Assembly (NCBI GenBank): GCA_018267925.1
Contig: JAFDXO010000150.1
Location: 1-62,342, forward strand
Length of the DNA stretch: 62,342 nucleotides
Origin: Bacteroidota bacterium
GTDB lineage: Bacteria; Bacteroidota; Bacteroidia; Chitinophagales; Chitinophagaceae
Direction: 5' to 3'
The notes below the pieces were generated by a model. It had not been told where the DNA came from, did not search any database, and saw nothing but the letters and a program-made list of their open reading frames with translations. The translations under genes and the position numbers were made by a program. Of this stretch, positions 9,857 through 18,933 are shown piece after piece. Numbering within the stretch: the first letter of the stretch is position 1; each line of letters starts with the position of its first letter.

Positions 9857-9882
9857 GTCAGATTATAGAAGTAAACTTATTG

Positions 9883-10320
9883 TTATTTCCGAGACTTTAA
9901 TAAGGCACTGTCTTCATGAACACGATTTCTTTGCTCTCTAAAAACTTTTTCATCTTTTTTAAGTTTAGAAGCATCCTGTTTTTGAGTGCTTTTTTCATTC
10001 TTTAAATCTCCATCAACTTTTTTCAAAAGTTGGTCATCAACATGATTCGGATCAGATCTATTTTCGGCATCTGTTGCTCTGATATCACGCATTTCATGTT
10101 TGTCTGCTTTCAACTTTGAAGTTTCTGCATTGCTCTTTTTTAAGTTATTTTCATCATTTTGAATCTGTTGTTTAGATTGGTCATAAGCTTTTTTATCTGC
10201 GTCCATTTGCATTTGCGAGGCAGGTTTTACTGGTTGATTCCCATCAGCAGATTTAGATGTTTGCGCAGAGGCAGTGTGCATCAAAATCGCAAAAGTGGTC
10301 AATGTGATTATCCATTTCAT
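9883..10320 (-). CDS. Exported Lys/Asp-rich coiled-coil protein
   Basis: 145 residues with a signal peptide ending in TASAQ. The mature part is almost entirely charged and polar (Lys, Asp, Glu, Gln, Asn) with heptad-like spacing, for example QQIQNDENNLKKSN and KQDASKLKKDEKVF, so a long helix or coiled coil in the periplasm is likely. There are no Cys residues and no catalytic motif. I do not recognise a family. It converges on the polysaccharide operon and lies next to another Lys-rich exported protein on the same strand. Confidence 0.7.
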   Translation of the reverse strand: MKWIITLTTFAILMHTASAQTSKSADGNQPVKPASQMQMDADKKAYDQSKQQIQNDENNLKKSNAETSKLKADKHEMRDIRATDAENRSDPNHVDDQLLKKVDGDLKNEKSTQKQDASKLKKDEKVFREQRNRVHEDSALLKSRK

Positions 10321-10425
10321 ATCAGTTCAATTTTATGTTCTAAAGCTACTAAAACTATCGAGGTTTTAAAAACAAATTAAATCACCCCAATCAATGTTTA
10401 AACGTGCAATAAAAATTTTGTTTAA

Positions 10426-10458
10426 AAAAATAGGAGAGCAAATTGCCCCCCTATTTTT
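10426..10458 (-). terminator. Terminator of the 60-residue Lys-rich gene
   Basis: Arms 10426-10434 and 10450-10458 (aaaaatagg / cctattttt). In the minus-strand transcript the inner part also pairs through G-U wobbles, and a T-rich tail follows, so it terminates the leftward gene ending at 10476. Confidence 0.8.
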
Positions 10459-10475
10459 GCCGATTGATTACGGGC

Positions 10476-10658
10476 TTATTTTTTTGTTTTGTCTTCTTTA
10501 TTCTCTTTTGATTCTTTTTTGGAATGATGTTCTGCTTTATGAGTTTTTGCAGCTTCAGCTTTCACTTCAGTTTTTTCTTTTTTTGCTTCTGCTTTGTTTT
10601 GTGCAAATGTCACTGTTCCAAATGAGCATATTAATGCAAGGATAACGAGCTTTTTCAT
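10476..10658 (-). CDS. Small exported Lys/Glu-rich protein
   Basis: 60 residues. The signal peptide MKKLVILALICSFGTVTFAQ is followed by about 40 residues made almost only of Lys, Glu, Ala, His, Ser and Thr (KAEAKKEKTEVKAEAAK, then HKAEHHSKKES). The canonical signal peptide, the ATG start and the dedicated terminator support a real gene despite the short length. Mature protein is probably disordered and strongly charged. Function unknown; similar Lys-rich small exported proteins are frequent in Bacteroidota. Confidence 0.7.
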   Translation of the reverse strand: MKKLVILALICSFGTVTFAQNKAEAKKEKTEVKAEAAKTHKAEHHSKKESKENKEDKTKK

Positions 10659-11010
10659 TGAATTCTTAATTAGTTTTTTAATTCAACTTAAAAGTAAGGA
10701 TGTGTTTAGATTGATTTACCATTAATTCGACCAATAAAGAAAACTGTTCGTTCAAGTGCAATAAATGATCGCTCAAATCAGATGGTAGAATTTCTCAAAG
10801 TGCGAAATACACATTTTATGAACAATTTTTAAACTAACCAATCACATACTGAATGGAGAATTGATTTTCAGTATAATCCTGTATTATCTTCGACCCGTTA
10901 CGGCGATATTGGCGAGATGATATTATGTCAAGCTATTGTTAAGAGCTTTGAATGACTATCTAATACTAAGTTTTCTTAGAATATTGCAACGCGCGCGCAT
11001 AGTACAATTC
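10659..11010. other. Intergenic leader region before the 1162-residue gene
   Basis: 352 nt without a supported gene. It holds a promoter (10861-10892) and a leader of about 110 nt that includes a GC-alternating stretch (gcgcgcgc) shortly before the chosen ATG at 11011. An in-frame TTG at 10936 would add 25 residues in front of the signal-like helix and was not preferred. Confidence 0.5.
10861..10892 (+). promoter_or_regulatory. Promoter of the envelope-protein operon
   Basis: TTG at 10861-10863 and TATCTTCG at 10885-10892, 21 nt apart, close to the Bacteroidota -33/-7 arrangement (one deviation, C for T, in the TTTG part). The leader to the ATG at 11011 is then about 110 nt. Confidence 0.5.
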
Positions 11011-14000
11011 ATGAAAGGAGAAAAAGGAAATAAATTTTGGAGCATACTTGGTAGCATAGCTATTGTGATTGCTTTGTTTTGGTTATTTCGACCTTGCAGT
11101 AAACAAAATGAATCTTCTTCAAATCAACATATTTCTAACCCCTTTCAAGAAAATTCAGATAAGCAAAATCATTTTTCAGATTCTTCATCCATTTCATTCT
11201 CAGCGAAAGGTTTCGGACTGGCAGATACACAACATTTAAAACAAACAACCACCCATTCGACACCAAATTCTCAAGCCTCTACACTCAAACCTACTTTGGT
11301 TTCCACTAAAAATTCAAATTCTACAAACTCTTCTACACAGCATAATTCGGGCGAATTAGATGATACGCTTTCAAAAATCACAGTCAATAAAGGATTGCCC
11401 TTAAAGACAAATACCCCAATCAATTACAGCGCAACAAACCCCATTCAAAAATCAACGAACTCTAAAACTACAACTTCCGCTCACCCCAACACTACTACGA
11501 ATTCAATTCCGGATAAAAAGTCACTACCACGTGAGCATATCAATAGTACAGGGCACATTCCTCACAAACAACATTTACAAAATCCCTCCTTCAAGGATTC
11601 GCTTATTTCCCATCATTCAGAACCTGCTTCTGCACCAAAATTAGAAATACAATTAGCCGATGATGAGGTCTATAAATTAGAACAAGAGTTAGAGCCCGAA
11701 AAGTTTAGAAAATTAGCAACTAAAGTATCCTTGTCTGACTCAACCTATAAGGGCGTAGGCACAGACAATAATTTAGTGGCTGAAAACAGTGGCAGTAGCT
11801 ATTTCAACGCATCCGTTCAAGCAAACATGAACGATCAAATGAAGTCGGTTTTTACTGCAAAAGTCCTTTACGATTCTGTCATTGCAAGTAGTAATAAAGA
11901 TTTTGTTTACAACACTCTAACCTTATCAAACAACACGGCAAATCGTCTTGAACTTCAAGTAATCATAGCCGGACCTTCCAGTTGGCAAATGATAACGCCA
12001 AATGTTGCCAACATAACATTGGAGGCTTTTGCCAACACCATCATACCTATGCGCTTTACGCCATCGGGAAACAATACAGCCAGTTGGCAACAAGTCCGTA
12101 TTGAATACAGATTCAATACCGGTGTAATGGACAGCCGGAAAACTTTTTATAAAATAAAGGTGCAAGAGTATTCCAATTTTAAAGGCTCGTTGCCAAACTC
12201 CAATCTTGTTCTGACAAGCTATCAAAAGAATACAAGTTTTCCGGTTTATTTAAAAAATGCAGGAAATACACCGGGGCATTATAAAGTATCAGCAGCCAAT
12301 CAATTACTGAAATTTATTGCCAATATTGAACTTACACTAAGACCGGGAAGGGATACAACTATTTCTCTTCCTATTACTATTTCTGAAAGCCAATATTCCT
12401 TATTGCGCAAAGAAGATATTCGCATTTCTTTGACCAGCGATAAAAAAGAAGTTATCAATTTGATTCAATCTGTTTCTAAAATTGGTTTTATACTTCGGGA
12501 CCATCAATCTGCCTTTTTAGAAATGCCTTTACAATTTGAAGTAGGAGCCATGTATTCCGGCAAGGACGCACCACTACAATATTATGGCGCACTTTATGGA
12601 ACACTTGATTTTAGCGAGTATGATCGTGTTACCATGTCTTTTCGCAGTAACACCTATGCACAAGGACAAACAAACAATAATAGCATTGCACGTCTTGACT
12701 ATACCGGAAAAAATTTTTCTGCAAGTGCAGGAAATATTCAAGGTGCCGGCGAATTTATGGTTGATGGCTATGGAGCTCGTTTGGGCTATGATTGGAAAGC
12801 CAGAAATAAAGCAGAAGTTTTTGCCATGTTGAAAAGCCGTGTGGGTGATACAAAAGTAGGTGGTGCTGCTCTTCAGATGAGCCTGAATGACAATTTGCGA
12901 ATTTCAGATGCTCTTTCTGTTCGTAGAGATAATGTAACCGGAATGAATAGTGCCATCATCAGTCAGTTAACCGACTATAAATTAAAAGATGGTCGTTTAA
13001 CCTTAATCACCGGAATTGGTGCTGAAAAAAACGATGGACATCTACAAGAAGGTGCTAAAAGATTTTTGCTTGGAACATCATTCGGCTATAACTTTCAATA
13101 CAACACTAAAAAACTAGCAGTTTCCTCAAACGTGTTAATGAACAGCAATAGTTATCCCGGAACTTTTAAGGGGCAACGCGTTCAACAACATGATGTCAGG
13201 TGGCTACTTAAAAATAATTTTATTGGTGGTTATTATGAGTACAATATGCGTCGTTCAAATTATTGGCAGGACACCCTTTATTTTGACAATGTATTCAACA
13301 TTCAAACCAGTAATGTAGGGGTTAGAGGCGGCATTTCTTTTAGAAATAATTCTTTAGCGTTAGGCATAGGTAATCAAAAACAAAAGCAAGAAGGGGAAGG
13401 TACTTACAACACTAATTTTGACTACCTAAATCTAACCTTATCATCTCTATTATTTAAAAAACTGTTCATCAACATTAACAACTATACCGGATACATGTCC
13501 GTAACGAACAGCCCGTCTCCAAAAGTACCTGTAACCACCTCACAAGGTTCCATTCAATATAAATCATTTGGTACAGCTTTTAGGTTTGATTACGGACCCT
13601 ACTATTATCAAGACTTGATTGGCTATTTGCATCAAGAAGCAGAATACAACCGCCTCATCTTAGGACCCTATGCAGAAGTAAAACTTTTAAAGAAAGCCCT
13701 TAGTGTTCGACTACAAGGAAACTATGCACGATCTATGCCGGACAATAACTATAATGCCAGTGTGCTTACGAACATAAATTATGCTACAAAAGCTTATGAC
13801 TTTACCATAAATGGGATCTTGCCTTTGGGTGGAGCTGGATCAAACAACGCCTATCTAAATACCGCTTTCAGAATGCGAATAAAAGCACCATTCGTGCCGG
13901 TGCGAAAGTTTTACAACCTAAACTTAGTGTTGTTTAAAGACATGAACAGCAATGGCATTAAAGATAAAGGCGAAGAGGCTGTTGCTGGTCAAACTTTATC

Positions 14001-14499
14001 CTTAAACGGAGACTTATTTGTGAGCGATGGCAATGGAATGGTAATCTATAAAAACACGGAAAAAGGTGCCTACAAAGCAGATTTTGGCTTTAGCAGTAAA
14101 TTAAAAGGATGGATGCCCGCCGGCGGAACTATTCAATATTTTGAGTTGAAAGGAAATCGCACAATTGAAATTCCATACAAAGTTAGCCGTGTCTTATCCG
14201 GTAAATTAATAATTGAAAAAGACTCGCTTTCAAACGCAGACTTTAATCCACACAACATCAAAGTAATTGCTACCGGAGAAGCGGGAGAGCAATATGCTAC
14301 ACTTACTGACGATGCAGGTGAATTTTATTTCAACTTACCTTCAGGGAAATATATAGTTACGCTCAGTGATGCAGCATTTACCGATCAGTTTAAACCTACT
14401 CAATCGGCTATACCGGCTGATTTGATCAACAATCAGAATAAACACATCTACTTCGAGATTCGACAAAAAAAGCGACAAATAAATATCAAACGGAAGTAA
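11011..14499 (+). CDS. Large usher-like outer-membrane / envelope protein
   Basis: 1162 residues. Starting at the ATG, a basic MKGEKGNK precedes a hydrophobic helix (about 9-26) and FRPCSK. A Ser/Thr/Asn/His-rich low-complexity linker follows to about 200, then Ig-like repeats (about 240-510) of the NEW3/COG1470 type. A long amphipathic beta-strand region (about 515-970) is consistent with an outer-membrane barrel. The C-terminal domains are SdrD/CnaB-like (LFKDMNSNGIKDKGEE) and carboxypeptidase-regulatory-like (TDDAGEFYFNLPSGKY). Barrel plus C-terminal Ig-like domains recalls fimbrial ushers, but that is an analogy. It starts an operon with a thioredoxin-fold protein and a FUSC protein (gaps 33 and 40 nt). 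The helix may be a signal peptide or a retained anchor. Confidence 0.75.
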   Translation: MKGEKGNKFWSILGSIAIVIALFWLFRPCSKQNESSSNQHISNPFQENSDKQNHFSDSSSISFSAKGFGLADTQHLKQTTTHSTPNSQASTLKPTLVSTKNSNSTNSSTQHNSGELDDTLSKITVNKGLPLKTNTPINYSATNPIQKSTNSKTTTSAHPNTTTNSIPDKKSLPREHINSTGHIPHKQHLQNPSFKDSLISHHSEPASAPKLEIQLADDEVYKLEQELEPEKFRKLATKVSLSDSTYKGVGTDNNLVAENSGSSYFNASVQANMNDQMKSVFTAKVLYDSVIASSNKDFVYNTLTLSNNTANRLELQVIIAGPSSWQMITPNVANITLEAFANTIIPMRFTPSGNNTASWQQVRIEYRFNTGVMDSRKTFYKIKVQEYSNFKGSLPNSNLVLTSYQKNTSFPVYLKNAGNTPGHYKVSAANQLLKFIANIELTLRPGRDTTISLPITISESQYSLLRKEDIRISLTSDKKEVINLIQSVSKIGFILRDHQSAFLEMPLQFEVGAMYSGKDAPLQYYGALYGTLDFSEYDRVTMSFRSNTYAQGQTNNNSIARLDYTGKNFSASAGNIQGAGEFMVDGYGARLGYDWKARNKAEVFAMLKSRVGDTKVGGAALQMSLNDNLRISDALSVRRDNVTGMNSAIISQLTDYKLKDGRLTLITGIGAEKNDGHLQEGAKRFLLGTSFGYNFQYNTKKLAVSSNVLMNSNSYPGTFKGQRVQQHDVRWLLKNNFIGGYYEYNMRRSNYWQDTLYFDNVFNIQTSNVGVRGGISFRNNSLALGIGNQKQKQEGEGTYNTNFDYLNLTLSSLLFKKLFININNYTGYMSVTNSPSPKVPVTTSQGSIQYKSFGTAFRFDYGPYYYQDLIGYLHQEAEYNRLILGPYAEVKLLKKALSVRLQGNYARSMPDNNYNASVLTNINYATKAYDFTINGILPLGGAGSNNAYLNTAFRMRIKAPFVPVRKFYNLNLVLFKDMNSNGIKDKGEEAVAGQTLSLNGDLFVSDGNGMVIYKNTEKGAYKADFGFSSKLKGWMPAGGTIQYFELKGNRTIEIPYKVSRVLSGKLIIEKDSLSNADFNPHNIKVIATGEAGEQYATLTDDAGEFYFNLPSGKYIVTLSDAAFTDQFKPTQSAIPADLINNQNKHIYFEIRQKKRQINIKRK

Positions 14500-14532
14500 A
14501 CTTTCAATTTCTTTTGATGGTTATTTTTGGGA

Positions 14533-15015
14533 ATGGTTCAACGTTCTGCTTTATTTTTCTGGCTTATTTTTTCTACTTACTTAGCAAAAGCTCAATCTGT
14601 TTCATCTTGCAACATAGAAACCTTAAAAAGAAGAATTGCACAAACTGACACTGTTTTTGTAGTCAACTTTTGGGCTACTTGGTGCGGGCCTTGTGTGCGC
14701 GAATTGCCCGAATGGAATAAGCTGGAAGTATATTTTTCTCACAAGCCTGTTAAGATCATTTTAGTAAGCGTTGATGAGGCTTCAATGTATCCGAAAAGGC
14801 TAACTAAGTTTGCTACCAGAAAAAAAATACAGTCTGAAATTATTTGGCTATCTGAACCCGCGGCTTCTTTCATGAAGGAACTAACTTCCAATTGGTCAGG
14901 CGGCATTCCATTCACCTATATCTGTTACCGCAACACAAGTTATACCAATTTTTTTGAGGGAATTATTTCTGCCGGTCAATTACAATTACTCATTGACAAA
15001 CAATTAGCCTACTAA
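14533..15015 (+). CDS. Exported thioredoxin-fold protein (TlpA/ResA-like)
   Basis: 160 residues from the ATG at 14533; a TTG two codons earlier is less likely. The signal peptide ends near YLAKAQ. The redox motif is in NFWATWCGPCVRELPEW, with the resolving Cys in WCGPC, typical of TlpA/ResA disulfide reductases. IPFTYI supplies the cis-Pro loop. It sits between the large envelope protein and the FUSC gene in one operon. It may keep Cys residues of exported partners reduced; the client is unknown. Confidence 0.88.
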   Translation: MVQRSALFFWLIFSTYLAKAQSVSSCNIETLKRRIAQTDTVFVVNFWATWCGPCVRELPEWNKLEVYFSHKPVKIILVSVDEASMYPKRLTKFATRKKIQSEIIWLSEPAASFMKELTSNWSGGIPFTYICYRNTSYTNFFEGIISAGQLQLLIDKQLAY

Positions 15016-15055
15016 TTTTATTCAGCAGAACTTTGTCTGAACGCAAGACTACTTA

Positions 15056-17230
15056 ATGAATCATCCATTCAAGCAACTTCATACACTCATTCAAAATGAA
15101 AATTTTGAGCCCTTGTTTGCTTGGGGGTTAAGAATGGCTATAACTGCTACCGTGCCTATTATTTGGGGTGTCAGCAATAATAGATTGCAAGATGCCAGTT
15201 GGATTACATTAGTTGCAGAATGTTTATGCTGGGTAGAATTAAAAGGTTCTTTTGCGCAACGAGTGCGGGTATTGGTAGGAGGTGCCATATTAACTTTTCT
15301 ATTTACAGCTTTAGGAAGCACAACTTCAAATAGTCTTTGGCTAAGTGTTCCGGCTATGATTTTGGTTGGTATCATTTCGGGGCTTTTCAAAAATTTGGGC
15401 GACCGTGGTGCCGGGCTATCGGTAGGCGTTTTGGTTTTGTTTATCATTTCCAATGCTTATCAGCCATTGGATCAAAAAGCAATGTGGGAAAGGCTTCAGT
15501 TAGTTGCAATTGGAGGAGCATGGACAACCTTTGTCGGGCTTTTCGCATCACTTTTAACCCCTGCACAACGACCCTATAGACGAAGCATTGCTCTTATTTG
15601 GCGTGCCACATCCAATCTGGCAAATGCTGTCCTTCAAGGTTGGGATGGGAAAGTAGCTCGAAGCAATATTAGAGAATTATACCTCAAAGAAAAGGAAGTG
15701 CGTTCTATGCTTGACAACTCTTTCCATTTTTTTGAAACAATGGCTCATCAAGCTAAAAAAGAAGACAGTATTCGTTTTCAATTAGCTCAATTGCGCAAAG
15801 TAGCCGCCTTAGTATCGGCAAACATTGTAACCATTAGTGAGGAATTAGAAGAGGTGCGTATAAAAGAAATACCAACAGAATTACGCACCAAAGTACATGA
15901 TGCTCTAAGGGCATTGCAACAATCAATAGAGCGAATGTCGGCTTTTGTAGTTACCTTAAAAGGAGAAGAAGAACTGTTAATTCGTTCTCGATTAACTCGG
16001 CTTACCCGAATGATCGTATTACTAAAAGACCAAAAAACACATTTCGACAATACAAACCACAGTCCGATAAGCCGAATTATTTTATTGCTTGAGCGTAGTC
16101 AAAAGCTTATGGAGCGAGGTTTAGAGCAATTAGAAACGATGGGTGAGGATCGCCCTGTTTTCAAAAGCTATTCTCTCATGCAAACACTCTGGGTGTTACA
16201 TCCGCGTTATCTTTTCCAGAACATAAAAATGTTATTCAACTTCAAATCGAATAATGCTCGGTATGGACTTAGAAGTGCGCTGGCTGCTGGTTTTGCCCTG
16301 TTTTTGTATCAGTGGTTTCACATCAATCATGGTTACTGGTTACCTTTTACCGTAATGATTGTGATGCAACCATACTTTAATGCCACTTGGAAAAAAGCTA
16401 TAGATCGCGTTGTAGGAACTTTGACCGGTGGCTTAGTTGGTGGACTTTTGATTCGACTGCCGGCAGCCATGTATGCCAAAGAACTGATGTTGTTTTTGTG
16501 TTTTTTGTTTATGGTTTATTTCATACGAAAACGATATTCCATAGCTGTTTTTTTTATAACGGTCAGTTTGGTTTTGTTGTTTGATGTAGAAGAAAGTTTC
16601 AACCCAATGCTCATTGGTATTCGTGCAGCTTGCACCGTGTCGGGGGCTATATTAGCCATCATTGCAGGTTTTACACTTCTTCCAACGTGGGATCGTTATT
16701 CTTTGCCAACACTCTTTGCAGAAGCCGTTTATGGTAACTATGAATATTTTCTGGCGACTTTATTTGTAGCCAAACGCCCTATATCATGGACAAGAAACAA
16801 ACGAAATGCAGAAAGCAAAAACAGTAATGCTTTTGACTCCTTTACTCGATATACTGAAGAACCCGGGAAAAGCGATAAAAAGCGGGTCATTGCCTTTTTT
16901 CAATTATTGAACCACAATGTGAGAATAACCCGTGAGTTGACCAATATCAATTTGGAATTTGAGCATGAAAGTTACATAGCAGAAGAATATACAGAATCAA
17001 AAGAGACAATAGAACAATGTAAAGAATGGTTTGAAAAATCTTTAACCTTGCTACAATCCCTACACCCTGAATTATCAGTATTACTGACCTCAAATAAAAA
17101 CACACAACAAGTTATTTCTGGCTTAAGCAAGGAACAACAACGATATGCAAGCAAACTGTTGATAGAATTGAAAGCCTTGCACGGAGACATTTCTACGTAT
17201 GCAAACATGAGTACACAAGTTACCTATTAA
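15056..17230 (+). CDS. FUSC-family inner-membrane protein (YccS/AaeB-like)
   Basis: 724 residues with the two-block membrane layout of the FUSC family: about six TM helices at residues 20-175, a long cytoplasmic helical region (about 180-400), a second TM block (about 405-550; RYGLRSALAAGFALFLYQWF opens it), and a C-terminal soluble tail. Family members include aromatic-acid efflux pumps (AaeB) and the YccS/YhfK proteins, most of unknown substrate. Last gene of the operon; its stop is 2 nt from the stop of the convergent ECF operon. Confidence 0.88.
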   Translation: MNHPFKQLHTLIQNENFEPLFAWGLRMAITATVPIIWGVSNNRLQDASWITLVAECLCWVELKGSFAQRVRVLVGGAILTFLFTALGSTTSNSLWLSVPAMILVGIISGLFKNLGDRGAGLSVGVLVLFIISNAYQPLDQKAMWERLQLVAIGGAWTTFVGLFASLLTPAQRPYRRSIALIWRATSNLANAVLQGWDGKVARSNIRELYLKEKEVRSMLDNSFHFFETMAHQAKKEDSIRFQLAQLRKVAALVSANIVTISEELEEVRIKEIPTELRTKVHDALRALQQSIERMSAFVVTLKGEEELLIRSRLTRLTRMIVLLKDQKTHFDNTNHSPISRIILLLERSQKLMERGLEQLETMGEDRPVFKSYSLMQTLWVLHPRYLFQNIKMLFNFKSNNARYGLRSALAAGFALFLYQWFHINHGYWLPFTVMIVMQPYFNATWKKAIDRVVGTLTGGLVGGLLIRLPAAMYAKELMLFLCFLFMVYFIRKRYSIAVFFITVSLVLLFDVEESFNPMLIGIRAACTVSGAILAIIAGFTLLPTWDRYSLPTLFAEAVYGNYEYFLATLFVAKRPISWTRNKRNAESKNSNAFDSFTRYTEEPGKSDKKRVIAFFQLLNHNVRITRELTNINLEFEHESYIAEEYTESKETIEQCKEWFEKSLTLLQSLHPELSVLLTSNKNTQQVISGLSKEQQRYASKLLIELKALHGDISTYANMSTQVTY

Positions 17231-17232
17231 AC

Positions 17233-17715
17233 CTATTTACGATCGTGAATTCGCTGTATCAACATTTGCCTAAAGTCATGCTCAGCAAGGTATAAATCAT
17301 TCATCTGTTGGGCTGATAACACTTTTATAAACTCCGTATTAAACTGTCTTTTTAGCTTGATCAATGCTTCTTGATAATCCAAGTTTTCATCTACCATCCG
17401 ATATGCGTTTCTATCATTTTGTCTATTACCACTGATTTGCTGATTGGATAAAAATGATTTGCGCAATGACCTTACATCTGCTTCGTATTGATTGTAAACC
17501 GGCCAAAACTGTTCTGCTTGCTTCCCCGAAAGTTGAAGCCTATCTGTGATGTAAGCAGCTTTCAGAGCATGAATTCGCTCATGTCGTTTACCGGACATTT
17601 GACCTAAGGCATGAATTGAAATTGCCATCATCAAAACAACGCACAACATCCCTATTCGATTTATGTGCTTAAAAATGCTGCCATAAACTTCGTGCTTATT
17701 GCCATCCTGTTTCAT
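17233..17715 (-). CDS. Exported Spy/CpxP-like helical protein of the ECF operon
   Basis: 160 residues. A single N-terminal hydrophobic segment (IGMLCVVLMMAISIHALGQ) acts as signal or anchor, followed by a helical domain with LQLSGKQAEQFWPVYNQYEA. This pattern recurs in small periplasmic proteins encoded beside ECF sigma factors in Bacteroidota and resembles Spy/CpxP-type stress sensors. The first codons overlap the end of the upstream gene by 20 nt, indicating translational coupling. Role inferred: envelope input or chaperone output of the sigma circuit. Confidence 0.75.
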   Translation of the reverse strand: MKQDGNKHEVYGSIFKHINRIGMLCVVLMMAISIHALGQMSGKRHERIHALKAAYITDRLQLSGKQAEQFWPVYNQYEADVRSLRKSFLSNQQISGNRQNDRNAYRMVDENLDYQEALIKLKRQFNTEFIKVLSAQQMNDLYLAEHDFRQMLIQRIHDRK

Positions 17716-18241
17716 CTAAATACTGTTTTATTTCTGTTTTTGACAATTGATTAGGCAAGGTATTTAAAGTATTACCGTTGCTACTTGACATTAAGTAGGG
17801 TGAAGTTTGCAAAACATAATCTTGGACAGTTTGAACCGGAATTTTGTCTAATTGACCTTCAAAAGATTTGCTTTTCAAAAGAGAGATTCCTAAAGTACTG
17901 CCTAACATTAAAACGATTACGGCGGCAGCGGCTAATTGAATTTTTCGATTCAAATAATACGAATAGAGGCTAATTTTTTTATTGAGAGTAGATTGCTTTG
18001 CTTTATGTAAAATTTGTTTGGGCAAATCCTCAAAATATTGATTAGGAACAGAAAAAGGCAATTTGCTTTCGGGCAAATGAACACCTATATTCTGATTCAA
18101 ATGTAGGCTTATATCGTTAGGCAACTTATTAAAATACTCGGACGGAAGATCGAAGGGCATGGTACGAGAAATGACATTCAATCTACTTCCCATTGCACTT
18201 AATTCTTCCCAAACTTCTGTACTTTCTTTCATAACATACAA
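17696..18241 (-). CDS. Putative anti-sigma factor (single TM)
   Basis: 181 residues: a soluble N-terminal half, one TM helix at about 101-125 (IQLAAAAVIVLMLGSTLGIS), and a short periplasmic tail ending in YLDETGW. There is no classical HCC zinc-binding anti-sigma motif. The N-terminal half carries two copies of a short motif, PFDLPSEYFNKLPNDI and PFSVPNQYFEDLPKQI. Position directly after the ECF sigma gene (25-nt gap) and coupling to the Spy-like gene support an anti-sigma or signal-transmitting role, but this is inferred from context. Confidence 0.7.
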   Translation of the reverse strand: MYVMKESTEVWEELSAMGSRLNVISRTMPFDLPSEYFNKLPNDISLHLNQNIGVHLPESKLPFSVPNQYFEDLPKQILHKAKQSTLNKKISLYSYYLNRKIQLAAAAVIVLMLGSTLGISLLKSKSFEGQLDKIPVQTVQDYVLQTSPYLMSSSNGNTLNTLPNQLSKTEIKQYLDETGWQ

Positions 18242-18266
18242 TTTGATGTTTTTTTTGTTTCAAGGT

Positions 18267-18827
18267 TTAATCCCGCAGTATAAAATCTTCCACTTTTTTT
18301 ACTGCATGATGATAAGATGCTTTTAATGCACCGGTAGAGGTACCCAACACTTCCGACATCTTTTCATAAGGCATTTCATCATAGTATCGTAATGTAAACA
18401 CTAAGCGTTGCTTTTCGGGTAATGCCTGAATAGCCCTTTGCAATTTCCACTCAATCTTATTCCCATCAAACCCTTTTTGTGCTTCTAATGCAGCCACCAT
18501 CGGGCTTTCATCATTTTCAATCGAAATCGTTTGTCTTCGTTTCTGTTTTTCAAGCCAGCTAAGTGCTTCATGGGTTGCTATTTTATATAGCCATGTGTAC
18601 AAATTTGCTTCCTCTCTAAAACTCTCTAATCCTTTCCAAACTTTAATAAACACATTCTGCAACACATCGTCTGCGTCTTCATGCACAATTACCAATCGGC
18701 GAATATGCCAATACAAACGCTCTTGATACTTTCTAATTAACTGTGTGAACGCCAATTCGCGCGACTCTGGCTGCCTAAAAGAGGCCAGTAATAATTGATC
18801 TTCTATAACAAAGCCGGATTGATTCAT
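18267..18827 (-). CDS. ECF-family RNA polymerase sigma factor
   Basis: 186 residues with the two conserved ECF regions. Region 2 (about 25-95) has the -10 recognition segment EDADDVLQNVFIKVWKG. Region 4 (about 130-182) has LPEKQRLVFTLRYYDEMPY and a helix-turn-helix ending KASYHHAVKKVE. No region 1 or 3. First gene of a three-gene operon with a membrane protein and a Spy-like exported protein, a layout typical of envelope-stress ECF circuits. It diverges from fmt. Confidence 0.93.
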   Translation of the reverse strand: MNQSGFVIEDQLLLASFRQPESRELAFTQLIRKYQERLYWHIRRLVIVHEDADDVLQNVFIKVWKGLESFREEANLYTWLYKIATHEALSWLEKQKRRQTISIENDESPMVAALEAQKGFDGNKIEWKLQRAIQALPEKQRLVFTLRYYDEMPYEKMSEVLGTSTGALKASYHHAVKKVEDFILRD

Positions 18828-18900
18828 CTAAAAATTCAAAAGTAAGACTGCTTTGTTGACAAATAGTTTAATCAATGTACATCGTAATTCTTGTGACCAT

Positions 18901-18908
18901 TAGCTTTG
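18901..18908 (+). promoter_or_regulatory. -7 box of the fmt promoter
   Basis: TAGCTTTG matches TAnnTTTG and lies 25 nt before the GTG start of fmt. No TTG at the usual -33 distance, so strength is uncertain. Confidence 0.5.
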
Positions 18909-18933
18909 TAAATTCTAAGCTGCATTTATAATC

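Noticed and set aside
10394..10645. Rightward hydrophobic frame opposite the 60-residue Lys-rich gene
   Set aside because: It is the complement of Lys/Glu codons (hence Phe/Leu-rich). The leftward frame has a signal peptide, ATG and dedicated terminator.
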